Of a DNA stretch of 64,000 nt, positions 34,687 through 43,266 are shown in pieces. A program made the position numbers and the translations under genes. Positions within the stretch are counted from its first letter, which is position 1. The number at the start of each line of letters is the position of its first letter. Below the pieces are notes generated by a model. That model had not been told where the DNA came from, made no database searches, and was given only the letters and a program-made list of their open reading frames with translations. Origin of the DNA: an uncultured Pelagibacteraceae bacterium (lineage in GTDB: Bacteria > Pseudomonadota > Alphaproteobacteria > Pelagibacterales > Pelagibacteraceae); contig CABZDW010000006.1 of NCBI GenBank assembly GCA_902524545.1, forward strand, positions 1-64,000, read 5' to 3'.

Positions 34687-35592
34687 ATGATTGAATTAAA
34701 AAATCCAAAAATCGCAGTTCCAGTCGTCTTGTTTGCAGGAATTCTATGGTCATTTGGTCCTCTTGTTGTGAGATATATGGATAATCCAAATCAAGTACCA
34801 TGGCAATATATATTTGGAAGAGGGCTTACAATTTTTATTCTTTTGAATCTTTATCTTTATTTTGAAGAAGGGATTAAATTTTATAAAAATTATTTGAAGA
34901 TGGGATATTCAGGACTTATTGGTGGAACCGGGTTAGGAATTGCCATGATAAGTTTTATTTACTCAATTACTAATACCTCAGCTGCAATCACTTTACTTTG
35001 TTTGGCTGCAATGCCTTTTTTTACGGCACTTCTTGCCTTTCTATTTCTTAAGGAAAAAATTTCATTAAATGTTTGGATTTCTATTTTAATTGCAACTATT
35101 GGTATTATAATTATGGCTTTTGGTAGCTCTGGATCCAATTCTGTGGTTGGTTTTATTTTTGGAATGCTCTCGTCGATAGGATTTTCAGTTTTTTCTGTCA
35201 CCTTAAGGTGGAGAACAGAGACACCAAAGTTTACAACAGTAGCTTTTTCAGGATTTTTTTGTTTAGTTTTCGCGTCTATAATACTTTTAAGCACCAAACA
35301 GGTATTTTTTTCAACAAGTTATAACGGTGCATTATTTTCTCTTCATGGAACGTTAGTTTGTTTAGGATTAATTTTATATTCTATTGGTTCAAAAGCTATT
35401 CCAGCTGCTGAATTAACATTGTTGTCATTAACTGAAGTTATTGGTGGAATTTTTTGGGTTTGGTTACCTATATTAGGTATAAATGAAATACCTGATACTC
35501 CTACAATAGTCGGAGGTTTTTTTCTATTTATTTCATTAATTTATTATAGTTTATTAATGCGTTGGAATAAAAGATTTATAGCTTTAAATTAA
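34687..35592 (+). CDS. EamA/DMT superfamily permease
   Basis: This 301-aa protein has ten predicted helices in two EamA repeats. The first repeat ends near FLFLKEKISLNVWISILIATIGIIIMAFG and the second near LTEVIGGIFWVWLPILGINEIPDTPTIVGGFFLFISLI. It would move a small metabolite across the inner membrane, and the direction and substrate are unknown. It is ten bases upstream of the amidinotransferase gene on the same strand, suggesting a common transcript. An upstream 7-base-pair inverted repeat (ATAACTA...TAGTTAT) may be a regulatory site. Confidence 0.85.
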   Translation: MIELKNPKIAVPVVLFAGILWSFGPLVVRYMDNPNQVPWQYIFGRGLTIFILLNLYLYFEEGIKFYKNYLKMGYSGLIGGTGLGIAMISFIYSITNTSAAITLLCLAAMPFFTALLAFLFLKEKISLNVWISILIATIGIIIMAFGSSGSNSVVGFIFGMLSSIGFSVFSVTLRWRTETPKFTTVAFSGFFCLVFASIILLSTKQVFFSTSYNGALFSLHGTLVCLGLILYSIGSKAIPAAELTLLSLTEVIGGIFWVWLPILGINEIPDTPTIVGGFFLFISLIYYSLLMRWNKRFIALN

Positions 35593-35601
35593 TCTAGAAA
35601 C

Positions 35602-36723
35602 ATGAGTAAAGATAAAGTTATTGTTAATAGCTGGAATGAGTGGGATCCACTTAAACATGTTATTGTAGGAAAAGCAGATGGTTGCTGTATACCTGCTCCA
35701 GAACCTGCTTTAGATGCTAAAGTGCCTGAGGACTCAGCCATGAAAGGTTCTTATGGACCCCGAACTAAAGATACAATTGATAAAGCAAATGAATTATTAA
35801 ATAATTTTGCAGCAATGCTGGAAAAAAGAGGAATCAAAGTTGATCGACCTGTACCACTTAATCATAACCAAAAAATTTCTACTCCTGATTGGGCAGTCAA
35901 TAGTATGTTTGGCTGTATGCCTGCAAGAGATATTATACTTACAGTTGGTAATGAAATGCTTGAGGCCACAATGAGTTATAGGTGTAGATGGTTTGAATAT
36001 TTAAATTACAGACCTCTAATTAAAAAATACTTTGAACAAGACAAGAATATGCGTCATGAAACTGCACCAAAGCCAAGGTTAACAGACGCTGATTACCATG
36101 AAGATTATTTGTCAGACAAAATTGGAGTTCTAAAGAGACTTGAATGGACCGAGAAAAAATTTTTTGTAACAACAGAAGAAGAACCACTATTTGATGCTGC
36201 AGACGTTCTTAGATTTGGTAAAGACTTAGTTGTACAACACGGTTTTACAACAAATTTGAAGGGAATTGATTGGCTTAAAAGACATTTTAAAAATCATAGA
36301 GTTCACGCAGTAAACTTTCCTGGTGATCCGTATCCAATTCATATTGACGCAACTTTTACACCAATCAAAGAAGGGCTAATTATAAATAACCCTCAAAGGA
36401 GACTACCACAAGAGCAAAGAAAATTGTTTGAAGATAATGGATGGGAAATAATAGATAGCGCACAACCAGCGCATAATGAACCACCACCTCTTTGCTATTC
36501 GTCTGTATGGTTGTCAATGAATGTTTTAGTGCTTGATCCAAAAACAGTATGTGTTGAAAAAAGTGAAACTTATCAAGCCGAACAACTTAATAAATTAGGC
36601 ATGGAAGTTATTCCTGTAGATCTAAGAGATGCTTATGCTTTTGGAGGAGGCGTTCATTGTTGTACAGCTGATGTTTATAGAGAAGGTGATTTAAAGGACT
36701 ATTTTCCTAAACAAAGAAATTAG
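35602..36723 (+). CDS. Amidinotransferase (glycine amidinotransferase-like)
   Basis: Enzymes of this family move the amidino group of arginine to glycine or another amine, giving guanidinoacetate-type products and ornithine. The 373-aa protein has VNSWNEWDPLKHVIVGKADG at the start, FPGDPYPIHIDATFTPI with the catalytic histidine/aspartate region, and AFGGGVHCCTADVYREG with the active-site cysteine (two adjacent cysteines near 353-354; the first of these is the expected nucleophile, but this should be checked). The acceptor amine is unknown. The EamA permease directly upstream may transport its substrate or product. It ends convergent with the coiled-coil gene, with a 4-base overlap. Confidence 0.9.
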   Translation: MSKDKVIVNSWNEWDPLKHVIVGKADGCCIPAPEPALDAKVPEDSAMKGSYGPRTKDTIDKANELLNNFAAMLEKRGIKVDRPVPLNHNQKISTPDWAVNSMFGCMPARDIILTVGNEMLEATMSYRCRWFEYLNYRPLIKKYFEQDKNMRHETAPKPRLTDADYHEDYLSDKIGVLKRLEWTEKKFFVTTEEEPLFDAADVLRFGKDLVVQHGFTTNLKGIDWLKRHFKNHRVHAVNFPGDPYPIHIDATFTPIKEGLIINNPQRRLPQEQRKLFEDNGWEIIDSAQPAHNEPPPLCYSSVWLSMNVLVLDPKTVCVEKSETYQAEQLNKLGMEVIPVDLRDAYAFGGGVHCCTADVYREGDLKDYFPKQRN

Positions 36724-37457
36724 TTTTCTTTTGCTACATCTATTTTAAATTTTTCTAATCCTGAGGAAAAGTTTTTATCAACATTACTCTCTTTTTTCTC
36801 AAATGATTTTAATTTTTCTACTTCCCTTTGTCTTAACCTTTCCTCTCTTAAATTTTCCCTATGCTCTTTTGCTTTTTGCTCTTTATCGAATTTTTCTTCC
36901 CATTCTCTGATTTTTATATACTCCAATTCTTTTTGTTTTTCCTCTTCTTCTTTAATCATTTTTAAAGCTCTTTCTTTTCTTCTTTTCTCTTTGAGCTCAA
37001 AGTTTCTTTGTTCTTCTTCTCTAACTTTTAAATCAATATCTTTTCTATTTTGAGCCTCTTCTCTTAATTTTTGATCTTTTTCTTTGGCTCTTAATTCTTT
37101 ACTTATTGATATTAATTCTTCATCTTTTTTAACTAATCTTGTAGCTTCTAATTTTTGAGAATCTTCTTTAACTTTAATTTCTTTCTCTTTTAATTTTAAT
37201 TCATCTTCTACAAGTTTTAACTTGTTAGTCTCTTTAATTAGCCTCTCCTCCCAAACCTTGAGTTCTTTTCTCTCTTTTTGAATCAGATTTTTTTCTTTTA
37301 GTTTTTCTAATTTAATTTCTTTAATTTTATTAAGTTCTTTATTTTTTTTGTAATTAGAAAATGCATTACTTAAAAAAGATTTTGTAGCAAAAGTACTTAC
37401 TTTAGGTATTCCCGTCTTCTTTTTTGAATTTTTATGTCTAATTTTTTTTTTAATCAT
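36720..37457 (-). CDS. Lys/Glu-rich coiled-coil protein of unknown function
   Basis: I do not recognise a family. The 245-aa protein is made up mostly of Lys, Glu, Arg and Leu from about residue 40 to 225, in a pattern that predicts a long, highly charged helix (coiled coil or single alpha-helix). The first 35 residues are basic and hydroxylated (KKKTGIPKVSTFATKSF) and might fold separately. No signal peptide or membrane segment is seen. It overlaps the amidinotransferase stop by 4 bases on the opposite strand. It could be a structural, nucleic-acid-associated or translocation-related protein; none of these can be shown here. Confidence 0.6.
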   Translation of the reverse strand: MIKKKIRHKNSKKKTGIPKVSTFATKSFLSNAFSNYKKNKELNKIKEIKLEKLKEKNLIQKERKELKVWEERLIKETNKLKLVEDELKLKEKEIKVKEDSQKLEATRLVKKDEELISISKELRAKEKDQKLREEAQNRKDIDLKVREEEQRNFELKEKRRKERALKMIKEEEEKQKELEYIKIREWEEKFDKEQKAKEHRENLREERLRQREVEKLKSFEKKESNVDKNFSSGLEKFKIDVAKEN

Positions 37458-37470
37458 TTTTTTAAAAGCT

Positions 37471-37502
37471 TATTGAAACAAATATTTTAAATATTTTCAA
37501 TA
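37471..37502. repeat. AT-rich inverted repeat between the coiled-coil gene and cmk
   Basis: TATTGAAA (37471-37478) and TTTCAATA (37495-37502) are perfect complements around an AT-only centre. They lie in a 174-base gap between divergent genes. The gap otherwise holds only AT-rich sequence with no RNA gene that I can see. Confidence 0.3.
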
Positions 37503-37631
37503 ATACAGTTTAATATCTTTTAGAAATGTTGATTATTTTGAGTTTCAACCTACAAGTGATTAATTTCATTTTTAAATGAGAAATAGCATAATTTTTTTGC
37601 ATTAAATTAATCTAAACATTATTAAAGCTCA

Positions 37632-38267
37632 GTGAAAAAATTTAAAAAATTAATTATTGCCTGTGATGGGGAGTCGGCTAGTGGAAAAAGCACAGCCGCA
37701 AAACTTATTTCTAAAAAATACGGATTATTATTAATAAACTCAGGATTGTTATATCGTTTTGCCAGTAAAGAAATAATCAATAATAACCCAAAAAATAAAG
37801 TTACATTTTTAAAAAAAAAATTTAGAAATATTTCATACAAAAAAATTGTAAAATTAAATTTACACTCTGAAGAGATTAGTAACCATGTTGCTCTTCTCGC
37901 CAAAAATAACAATGTGAGAAAAATAGTAAATTTTTTTCAGAGAAAATTAATTAAAACAAATAAAAAAATTTGTGTAGAGGGAAGAGATATTGCTAGTAAA
38001 ATATTAGCCAAAAATCCAAAATATGATCTAGCTTTTTATTTTAAATGTAATATTAAGATTGCAAGTTATAGAAGGTGGATGGATGTCAAAAAAAAAGTTT
38101 CCCTAAAAACAGTGAAAAAATCTTTAATTAATAGAACTTATATGGACAAAAAAAGAAAACATAGTCCTTTAATTAAAGTAAGTGATGCAATTTTGATAAG
38201 AACAGATAGATTAAATAAAAAACAAGTTTTATCTAAAATGTCTGAGCACATAGAGAAGTTTAATTAA
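37632..38267 (+). CDS. cmk: Cytidylate kinase
   Basis: Cmk phosphorylates CMP and dCMP with ATP. The 211-aa protein has the P-loop ACDGESASGKSTAAKLISKKYGL near the N terminus and NSGLLYRFASKE, the nucleoside-binding segment (usually DTGAMYRA, so slightly divergent). The CVEGRDIASKILAKNPKYDLAFYFKCN stretch matches the VGRDIGT-V-P-A-K-F region of the family. The start is a GTG with no better ATG nearby. It is single and convergent with the MFS gene, three bases away. The low similarity in the second half is typical of streamlined genomes. Confidence 0.85.
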   Translation: MKKFKKLIIACDGESASGKSTAAKLISKKYGLLLINSGLLYRFASKEIINNNPKNKVTFLKKKFRNISYKKIVKLNLHSEEISNHVALLAKNNNVRKIVNFFQRKLIKTNKKICVEGRDIASKILAKNPKYDLAFYFKCNIKIASYRRWMDVKKKVSLKTVKKSLINRTYMDKKRKHSPLIKVSDAILIRTDRLNKKQVLSKMSEHIEKFN

Positions 38268-38269
38268 AA

Positions 38270-39553
38270 CTATTTAATTTCATCTTTAATTGGCTCTTCA
38301 ATAGGCTCTGTGGTAGGATTTAGCTCAATTCCAGCTGGTGTAATTGTTTGAGGCATTGCTACAAATTGAGAGTCTGGATTCTCTACTGTTTTTCTGATCC
38401 TCATTCTATAAATTCCAAAAAGACCTATTAAAGAATGAAAAATAAACAAAAAAACAAAAAATCCATTAGAACCAACTAAATCCATAAATATTGAACATAA
38501 AAAAGGGCCACTCATTGCACCCAAACCAAATGTGAATTGAAGACCCGCCCCTGCAGCAACAAATTTATCTTTTGTGATATAATCATTGGTATGCGCAAGA
38601 ATTAATGAAAACATGGGCAAACTACAAAAAGAAAACAAAATAAAAAATATGTAAAACCATTTTTTACTTGTCGCCAATCCATCAGGCAAATACATTTGCC
38701 CTGATACAAATATTGTGATTAAAGCAAAAGTTGCAGCTCCAAAAGTTGACATAACGATTACCTTTCTTCTATCATAAACATCAGATATTTTTCCGATAGG
38801 AAATTGGGCAATTGCACCAGAAATTGCTAGAAGAAAAGTTACAATTGAAATCTCTAAAATAGTAAAATTCATTGATGTTGCATAAACTGCTAGTAAAGTG
38901 AATAAAGCAGATTGTATTGTCCCATAAAAAAAAGAACTTACTATTCCAAATGGGGACACCTTATAAAGCTCATTAAAAGTCATAACATTAATCTTTTTAA
39001 AAGTCGGTGGTTTTTTTTTAGTTAGTAAAATAGGTATTAATGCTGCTGAAGTGATTACAGAAACTAATATGAATGGTTGAAAATTTTTTGGAGTACTAAA
39101 ATTTAACAAAAACATTCCAATACCAATTGACCCATAAAGGATGACCATATAAATTGATAAAACACTTCCTCTATTTTTATTAGTGGATCTATCATTAAGC
39201 CAACTTTCTGCGACTGTGTACATACAAACCATGCTTACTCCAGTTAATAGTCTTAAAAGGAACCATATAAATGGATGAATTAAAATTGAGTGAACTAGAA
39301 TTGTTAATGATGCTAAAGATGCGAATGCTGCAAAAACTCTCACATGACCAACTCTTGAAATAATATTAGGAATTGTCGCTGCGCCTATAAAATATCCAAT
39401 AAAATAACCTGACATCAAAAAACCGGTTGCTGTCAAACTAAATTCTTCCTGAACTGCTCTTACTCCAAGTAATGATCCTTGAAAGCCATAAGCCATCATT
39501 ATAAAGCTCATACCTAAAAATAATGCCCAAGAATTCTTTAAAACTTTATACAT
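38270..39553 (-). CDS. MFS transporter
   Basis: This 427-aa membrane protein has twelve hydrophobic stretches in two six-helix halves joined by a short loop near KKKPPTFKKINVM. The GYFIGYFIGAATIPNIISRVGHVRVFAAFASLASL region holds the MFS loop 2-3 motif, and QFPIGKISDVYDRRKVIVMS is its copy in the second half. The overall look is of the YcaD-like/drug-efflux group. The substrate is unknown. The C-terminal 30 residues are acidic and proline-rich and probably lie in the cytoplasm. Confidence 0.85.
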   Translation of the reverse strand: MYKVLKNSWALFLGMSFIMMAYGFQGSLLGVRAVQEEFSLTATGFLMSGYFIGYFIGAATIPNIISRVGHVRVFAAFASLASLTILVHSILIHPFIWFLLRLLTGVSMVCMYTVAESWLNDRSTNKNRGSVLSIYMVILYGSIGIGMFLLNFSTPKNFQPFILVSVITSAALIPILLTKKKPPTFKKINVMTFNELYKVSPFGIVSSFFYGTIQSALFTLLAVYATSMNFTILEISIVTFLLAISGAIAQFPIGKISDVYDRRKVIVMSTFGAATFALITIFVSGQMYLPDGLATSKKWFYIFFILFSFCSLPMFSLILAHTNDYITKDKFVAAGAGLQFTFGLGAMSGPFLCSIFMDLVGSNGFFVFLFIFHSLIGLFGIYRMRIRKTVENPDSQFVAMPQTITPAGIELNPTTEPIEEPIKDEIK

Positions 39554-39611
39554 AAAAGTGCGCTAATTATCTGCGATCTATTAGTAAATCAAGACTTAAT
39601 TGTGACAGTAA

Positions 39612-40490
39612 TTAAGATTTTCTCAATTTCAAAAATGAGTGAATAGCTATCGTTGCAACTATAACCACCCCACCTTGAAGTGTTTCAATACTAGGTTGCT
39701 CTTTTATAATAAACCAAACCCAAATTGGACCTATAATTGTCTCTAATAAGAAGAAAAGATTTACCTCAGCAGCAGGTATAAATCTTGGGGCAATCGTTAC
39801 CAAAACAAATGGTATAGCAACACATAAAATACACATTAAAGGTACAATGATTAAATCTTTTTCTATCAGTGTAAAACTTTCAATGAACAATAAGGCAAAA
39901 GTAGCAACAAATAGTTTACCCACAACCGCTGCTGGAACTAAATTTTTAGATTTTGCAGACCTGATAGTAACCGCACCTACTGCAAGACCAATAGCAGTAA
40001 TAAAACCCAAGATATCTCCATAAAAGTTACCTAATTTAAGGGAGTCAAAGAAAATATAAACAATTGCAGCAAAAGTAATAATTATCGAAACCCATGTCTT
40101 TCTATCAGGAGGTTCTTTTAAAAATAGTGCTCCTAGTATAGCTGATAGCATAGGTGCAGTCGCTATCATTACTAGTGTATTTGCAACATTAGTGTTTTGA
40201 ATAGAAACTACAAAAGTAATATTTGTAATACTGAAAGTAACCACATATATGATTCCGTGGTAACCACTCTTAAAAAGAGTCTTAAAAAAATTAAGTTTGT
40301 AGATTAACAACATCCCAAAAAAAACAGTTAAGAATGGAATTATTCCTCTATAAAAAACAAGACCCCAAGTATCAATATTAGAAAGTCTAATAAATAAAGA
40401 ATCGGGGGTTATGAACAGAACAGCGATAAATGCAAGCAATGACCCTTTTTGTTGGTCAGTGAAGTTTTTCATGCCTTTAGATATTTCCAA
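39612..40490 (-). CDS. EamA/DMT superfamily permease linked to glutathione synthesis genes
   Basis: This 292-aa protein has ten predicted helices in two EamA halves. Its first half ends near GALFLKEPPDRKTWVSIIITFAAIVYIFFDS and its second near FFLLETIIGPIWVWFIIKEQPSIETLQGGVVIV. The start overlaps the 3' end of gshB by 22 bases, so it is likely co-translated with glutathione synthesis. A role in exporting or recovering gamma-glutamyl compounds is possible, but this is inference from position. Confidence 0.85.
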   Translation of the reverse strand: MEISKGMKNFTDQQKGSLLAFIAVLFITPDSLFIRLSNIDTWGLVFYRGIIPFLTVFFGMLLIYKLNFFKTLFKSGYHGIIYVVTFSITNITFVVSIQNTNVANTLVMIATAPMLSAILGALFLKEPPDRKTWVSIIITFAAIVYIFFDSLKLGNFYGDILGFITAIGLAVGAVTIRSAKSKNLVPAAVVGKLFVATFALLFIESFTLIEKDLIIVPLMCILCVAIPFVLVTIAPRFIPAAEVNLFFLLETIIGPIWVWFIIKEQPSIETLQGGVVIVATIAIHSFLKLRKS

Positions 40491-41395
40491 AAAGTTTTGG
40501 CAAGATTAATCTTGGAAATATCAAATAAAGTTTTTAAACCAGTAGGAGAAGTAACATTTATATCTCCATTGAGTTTTTGATCAATAAAATCAATCCCAGC
40601 AAAATAAATTTTTCTTTTTTTCAAATCTTTGCCAATTAATTTAGATATGTTTTTTTCAAATTTTGTTAATTGAGTATTTTTTGCAGTTGCACCTTTGCTC
40701 ATGTTACTCAGATATGAGCCTTTTTTAGGCACTCTAGATATAACACCACATATTTTTCCATTAATTAAAAATACTCTTTTATCTCCTTTAATTATTTTGG
40801 GTAAATATTTTTGGCACATTATATAATCATGTTTTTTAATTAATCTTTGAATAAACTTTAATTTAAATTTGTTAAGTAAGTGAATATTATTTCCGCTAAA
40901 ACTATGGATAGGTTTTAAAATTACGTGCTTATTTTTTTTAAAAAAATCTTTAATTTCATTTATATTTTGAGTAAAAATTGTATTTGGCATAAACCTTTGA
41001 TATTTAACTGAATAGAGTTTTTCAGAAATATTTCTTATTGAAGTAGGATTGTTAATTATTTTTACTTTATGTTTAATTGTTTCAAGTATATATGTTGTTG
41101 AAATGTATTCTAGATTGAATGGTGGATCCTGTCTTATTAAAATATACTTACATTTAATAAGATTTAGTTTTTGTTTTTTTAAGATTTTGTAAAATTTTTT
41201 ATTATTGTAATTAAAATTTATAAAAAAACCTTCAGCTATAACTTTTGAGTCTATAATTGATAAATTTTTAGGATCATAATAAAAAATTTTATAATTTTTT
41301 TTTTGAATTTCGTTCGCTAAAAAAACACTTGTGTCTGTTTTTGGATTTAGTTTAGAGGGGTGGTTGCCCTGTATAGCAACAATTTTATTTGTCAT
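40469..41395 (-). CDS. gshB: Glutathione synthetase
   Basis: GshB joins gamma-glutamylcysteine to glycine using ATP. The 308-aa protein has YILIRQDPPFNLEYISTTYILE near residue 88, a hallmark of the family (usually MRQDPPFD-EY), then INNPTSIRNISEKLYS and HVILKPIHSFSGNNI (ATP-grasp lysine and loop). The C-terminal FAGIDFIDQKLNGDINVTSPTGLKTL carries the product-site and metal-site region. It overlaps gshA by 11 bases and the EamA gene by 22. The three genes appear to be one tightly packed unit. Confidence 0.9.
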   Translation of the reverse strand: MTNKIVAIQGNHPSKLNPKTDTSVFLANEIQKKNYKIFYYDPKNLSIIDSKVIAEGFFINFNYNNKKFYKILKKQKLNLIKCKYILIRQDPPFNLEYISTTYILETIKHKVKIINNPTSIRNISEKLYSVKYQRFMPNTIFTQNINEIKDFFKKNKHVILKPIHSFSGNNIHLLNKFKLKFIQRLIKKHDYIMCQKYLPKIIKGDKRVFLINGKICGVISRVPKKGSYLSNMSKGATAKNTQLTKFEKNISKLIGKDLKKRKIYFAGIDFIDQKLNGDINVTSPTGLKTLFDISKINLAKTFWKYLKA

Positions 41396-42680
41396 ATAAA
41401 TCTTTTAAATCATCGCTCTTAGAAAATTTATTAATCATATGATCTGCATTTGTTGTTCTATTATCAATAACTTTTTGCAAGTGATTTAAAAATAAAGTTT
41501 CATTTTTTCTGCTTTTATTTAGTATATCTCTACTATCTAATCCTTCTCTTGAGATTTTTAACAAATTTGATGCCCAATAAAAAAGGTCTTTACCCATCAA
41601 TTGAGTGTTAAAACCTTTTTGAGGAGCATCTAGATAAGCATTAATTATCTTATCTTTATCCCATGATGAAATTAGATTGTAAACTTCTTCCAAATTTCCA
41701 TATAACATTCCTATAAAAAATGCAGGTCCCGCACAAAGACAATCCCAGCCGCAAGTATCCATAGATCTTAATTCAATATATTTTTTTAATCTATTTTCAG
41801 TAAATATAGTGCTTAAGTGTAACGATAAATCACTTTCTGTTGGAAGACGATTTTTTATTTCATCTATTTTTCCATTCATAAAATCTTTAAAAATATATTT
41901 CTTACCTGAAATATAATTTTGCTTATCTTTTATAAATAAAATTGGAAAATTTATTATAAAATCAGCGTATTTTTCAAAATTTAAATTTTCAAAAAATAAT
42001 TTTGGAAGACCACCCCTGGAAGTATTTTGCCATACTTTGGATCTATAAGATAAGTAATTGCTATTTTTTTTTTCAACTATTGATGAATTAGCAAATAGAG
42101 CAATAGAAATTGGGACTATTGAATTTACTACTTTAAATTTTTTGAAAAAGTCTTCCTCTGAGGAATAATCAATATTTAATTGAGTTCCACAAGTTCTGTA
42201 CATCATATCCAGACTTAATTCTCCACCTAATGGCATATCCTTTGTCATTAATTTATATCTTTGTTTGGGATTGTTGGGAATTTCATAAAGCTTTGAAATG
42301 GGATCAAAACCAGTGCTTACAATTTCTATATCAAGCTTTTTTGTTACTTGTTTAAGTTCAAATAAATAATCATGAGATTCTGAGCACGCTTCATGAATAT
42401 TATTTAGTTTTTCTCCAGATAATTCAATTTGGTTCCCTGGCTCAAGAGTAATATTTTTATCTCCTTTATTTAAACCAACAATATTTCCACTTTCTTTGAT
42501 TGGACTCCAACCAAATCCAATTAAAGCAGAAAACATTTGTTTTACTTTTGAATAATCAATTCTTTTATTATTTTTGCTATCAAATAAAAATTTCTCATGC
42601 TCAATACCAATCTTGAAATTTTTCTTTTCTTTTATTCCAGATTTAAAGTATTCGATTATTTGTTCTTTAGAAATAGTCAT
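41385..42680 (-). CDS. gshA: Glutamate-cysteine ligase (plant/alphaproteobacterial GCS2 type)
   Basis: GshA makes gamma-glutamylcysteine, the first step of glutathione synthesis. The 431-aa protein shows NFKIGIEHEKFLFD, LEPGNQIELSGEKLNNIHEACSE, MYRTCGTQLNIDYSSEEDFFKKFKVVNSIVPISIALFANSS and YIELRSMDTCGWDCLCAGPAFFIGMLYG, which mark the GCS2/plant-like form, not the gammaproteobacterial one. It would be the first gene of gshA-gshB-EamA. The HD-domain gene is 25 bases upstream on the same strand. Confidence 0.92.
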   Translation of the reverse strand: MTISKEQIIEYFKSGIKEKKNFKIGIEHEKFLFDSKNNKRIDYSKVKQMFSALIGFGWSPIKESGNIVGLNKGDKNITLEPGNQIELSGEKLNNIHEACSESHDYLFELKQVTKKLDIEIVSTGFDPISKLYEIPNNPKQRYKLMTKDMPLGGELSLDMMYRTCGTQLNIDYSSEEDFFKKFKVVNSIVPISIALFANSSIVEKKNSNYLSYRSKVWQNTSRGGLPKLFFENLNFEKYADFIINFPILFIKDKQNYISGKKYIFKDFMNGKIDEIKNRLPTESDLSLHLSTIFTENRLKKYIELRSMDTCGWDCLCAGPAFFIGMLYGNLEEVYNLISSWDKDKIINAYLDAPQKGFNTQLMGKDLFYWASNLLKISREGLDSRDILNKSRKNETLFLNHLQKVIDNRTTNADHMINKFSKSDDLKDLYDK

Positions 42681-42705
42681 ATTTTAAAATATAGCCTTTA
42701 AAATT

Positions 42706-43263
42706 TTACAACGAAGAATACGGTTTTCTTGAAAAAATTTTTTTTACAAAGGGTTTAAAGAAATCTAATGATAAAGATTTATATTTTGGATCAAAAGAGT
42801 TTTGATCATATTTTTCACAAAAATTTACAGTATCTTGGTAATATTTATGATTTTTATACTCGTCTCTTTTATTCTTGTTCCCTCCTAAATGGTGAGCATA
42901 ATAATACATTTGAAACTCACCATGTTTTTCAACAATCCAATGAGTTTTTTCTGATACATACGGTTTAAGAACTGCCGCAGCATATTCTGAATGATTCATT
43001 GGTGCTAGTTCGTCACCAATATCATGTAATAGAGCAGCCACAATTATTTCATCACTTTCACCGTTTCTATAAGCTCTTGTAGCACTCTGAAGTGAATGTT
43101 CTAATCTTGAAACCTGGTATCCTTCCAAAGTTTCAGTAAGTCCAGACATAAATTTCAATATTCTGTCTGCTATTTTATTTGCAAAATCTTTTTCATGTTT
43201 ATCAAGAAAAAGATAATCCTCTTTGGTTCCATTTTTCATTTCTGTGAAACTTACTTTTTTCAT
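42706..43263 (-). CDS. HD-domain protein resembling PhnZ/TmpB-type diiron oxygenases
   Basis: This 185-aa protein has the HD metal ligands as RLEHSLQSA (His), ALLHDIGDE (His-Asp), NHSEYAA (His), VEKHGEFQ (His) and a late acidic residue after CEKYDQNSFD. The order and the string YQVSRLEHSLQSATRAYRNGESDEIIVAALLHDIGD closely resemble PhnZ, a mixed-valent diiron oxygenase that cleaves an organophosphonate. TmpB and related enzymes share this layout. Substrate cannot be inferred; a simple HD phosphohydrolase is the alternative. It lies between purF and gshA with gaps of 3 and 25 bases. Confidence 0.75.
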   Translation of the reverse strand: MKKVSFTEMKNGTKEDYLFLDKHEKDFANKIADRILKFMSGLTETLEGYQVSRLEHSLQSATRAYRNGESDEIIVAALLHDIGDELAPMNHSEYAAAVLKPYVSEKTHWIVEKHGEFQMYYYAHHLGGNKNKRDEYKNHKYYQDTVNFCEKYDQNSFDPKYKSLSLDFFKPFVKKIFSRKPYSSL

Positions 43264-43266
43264 AAA

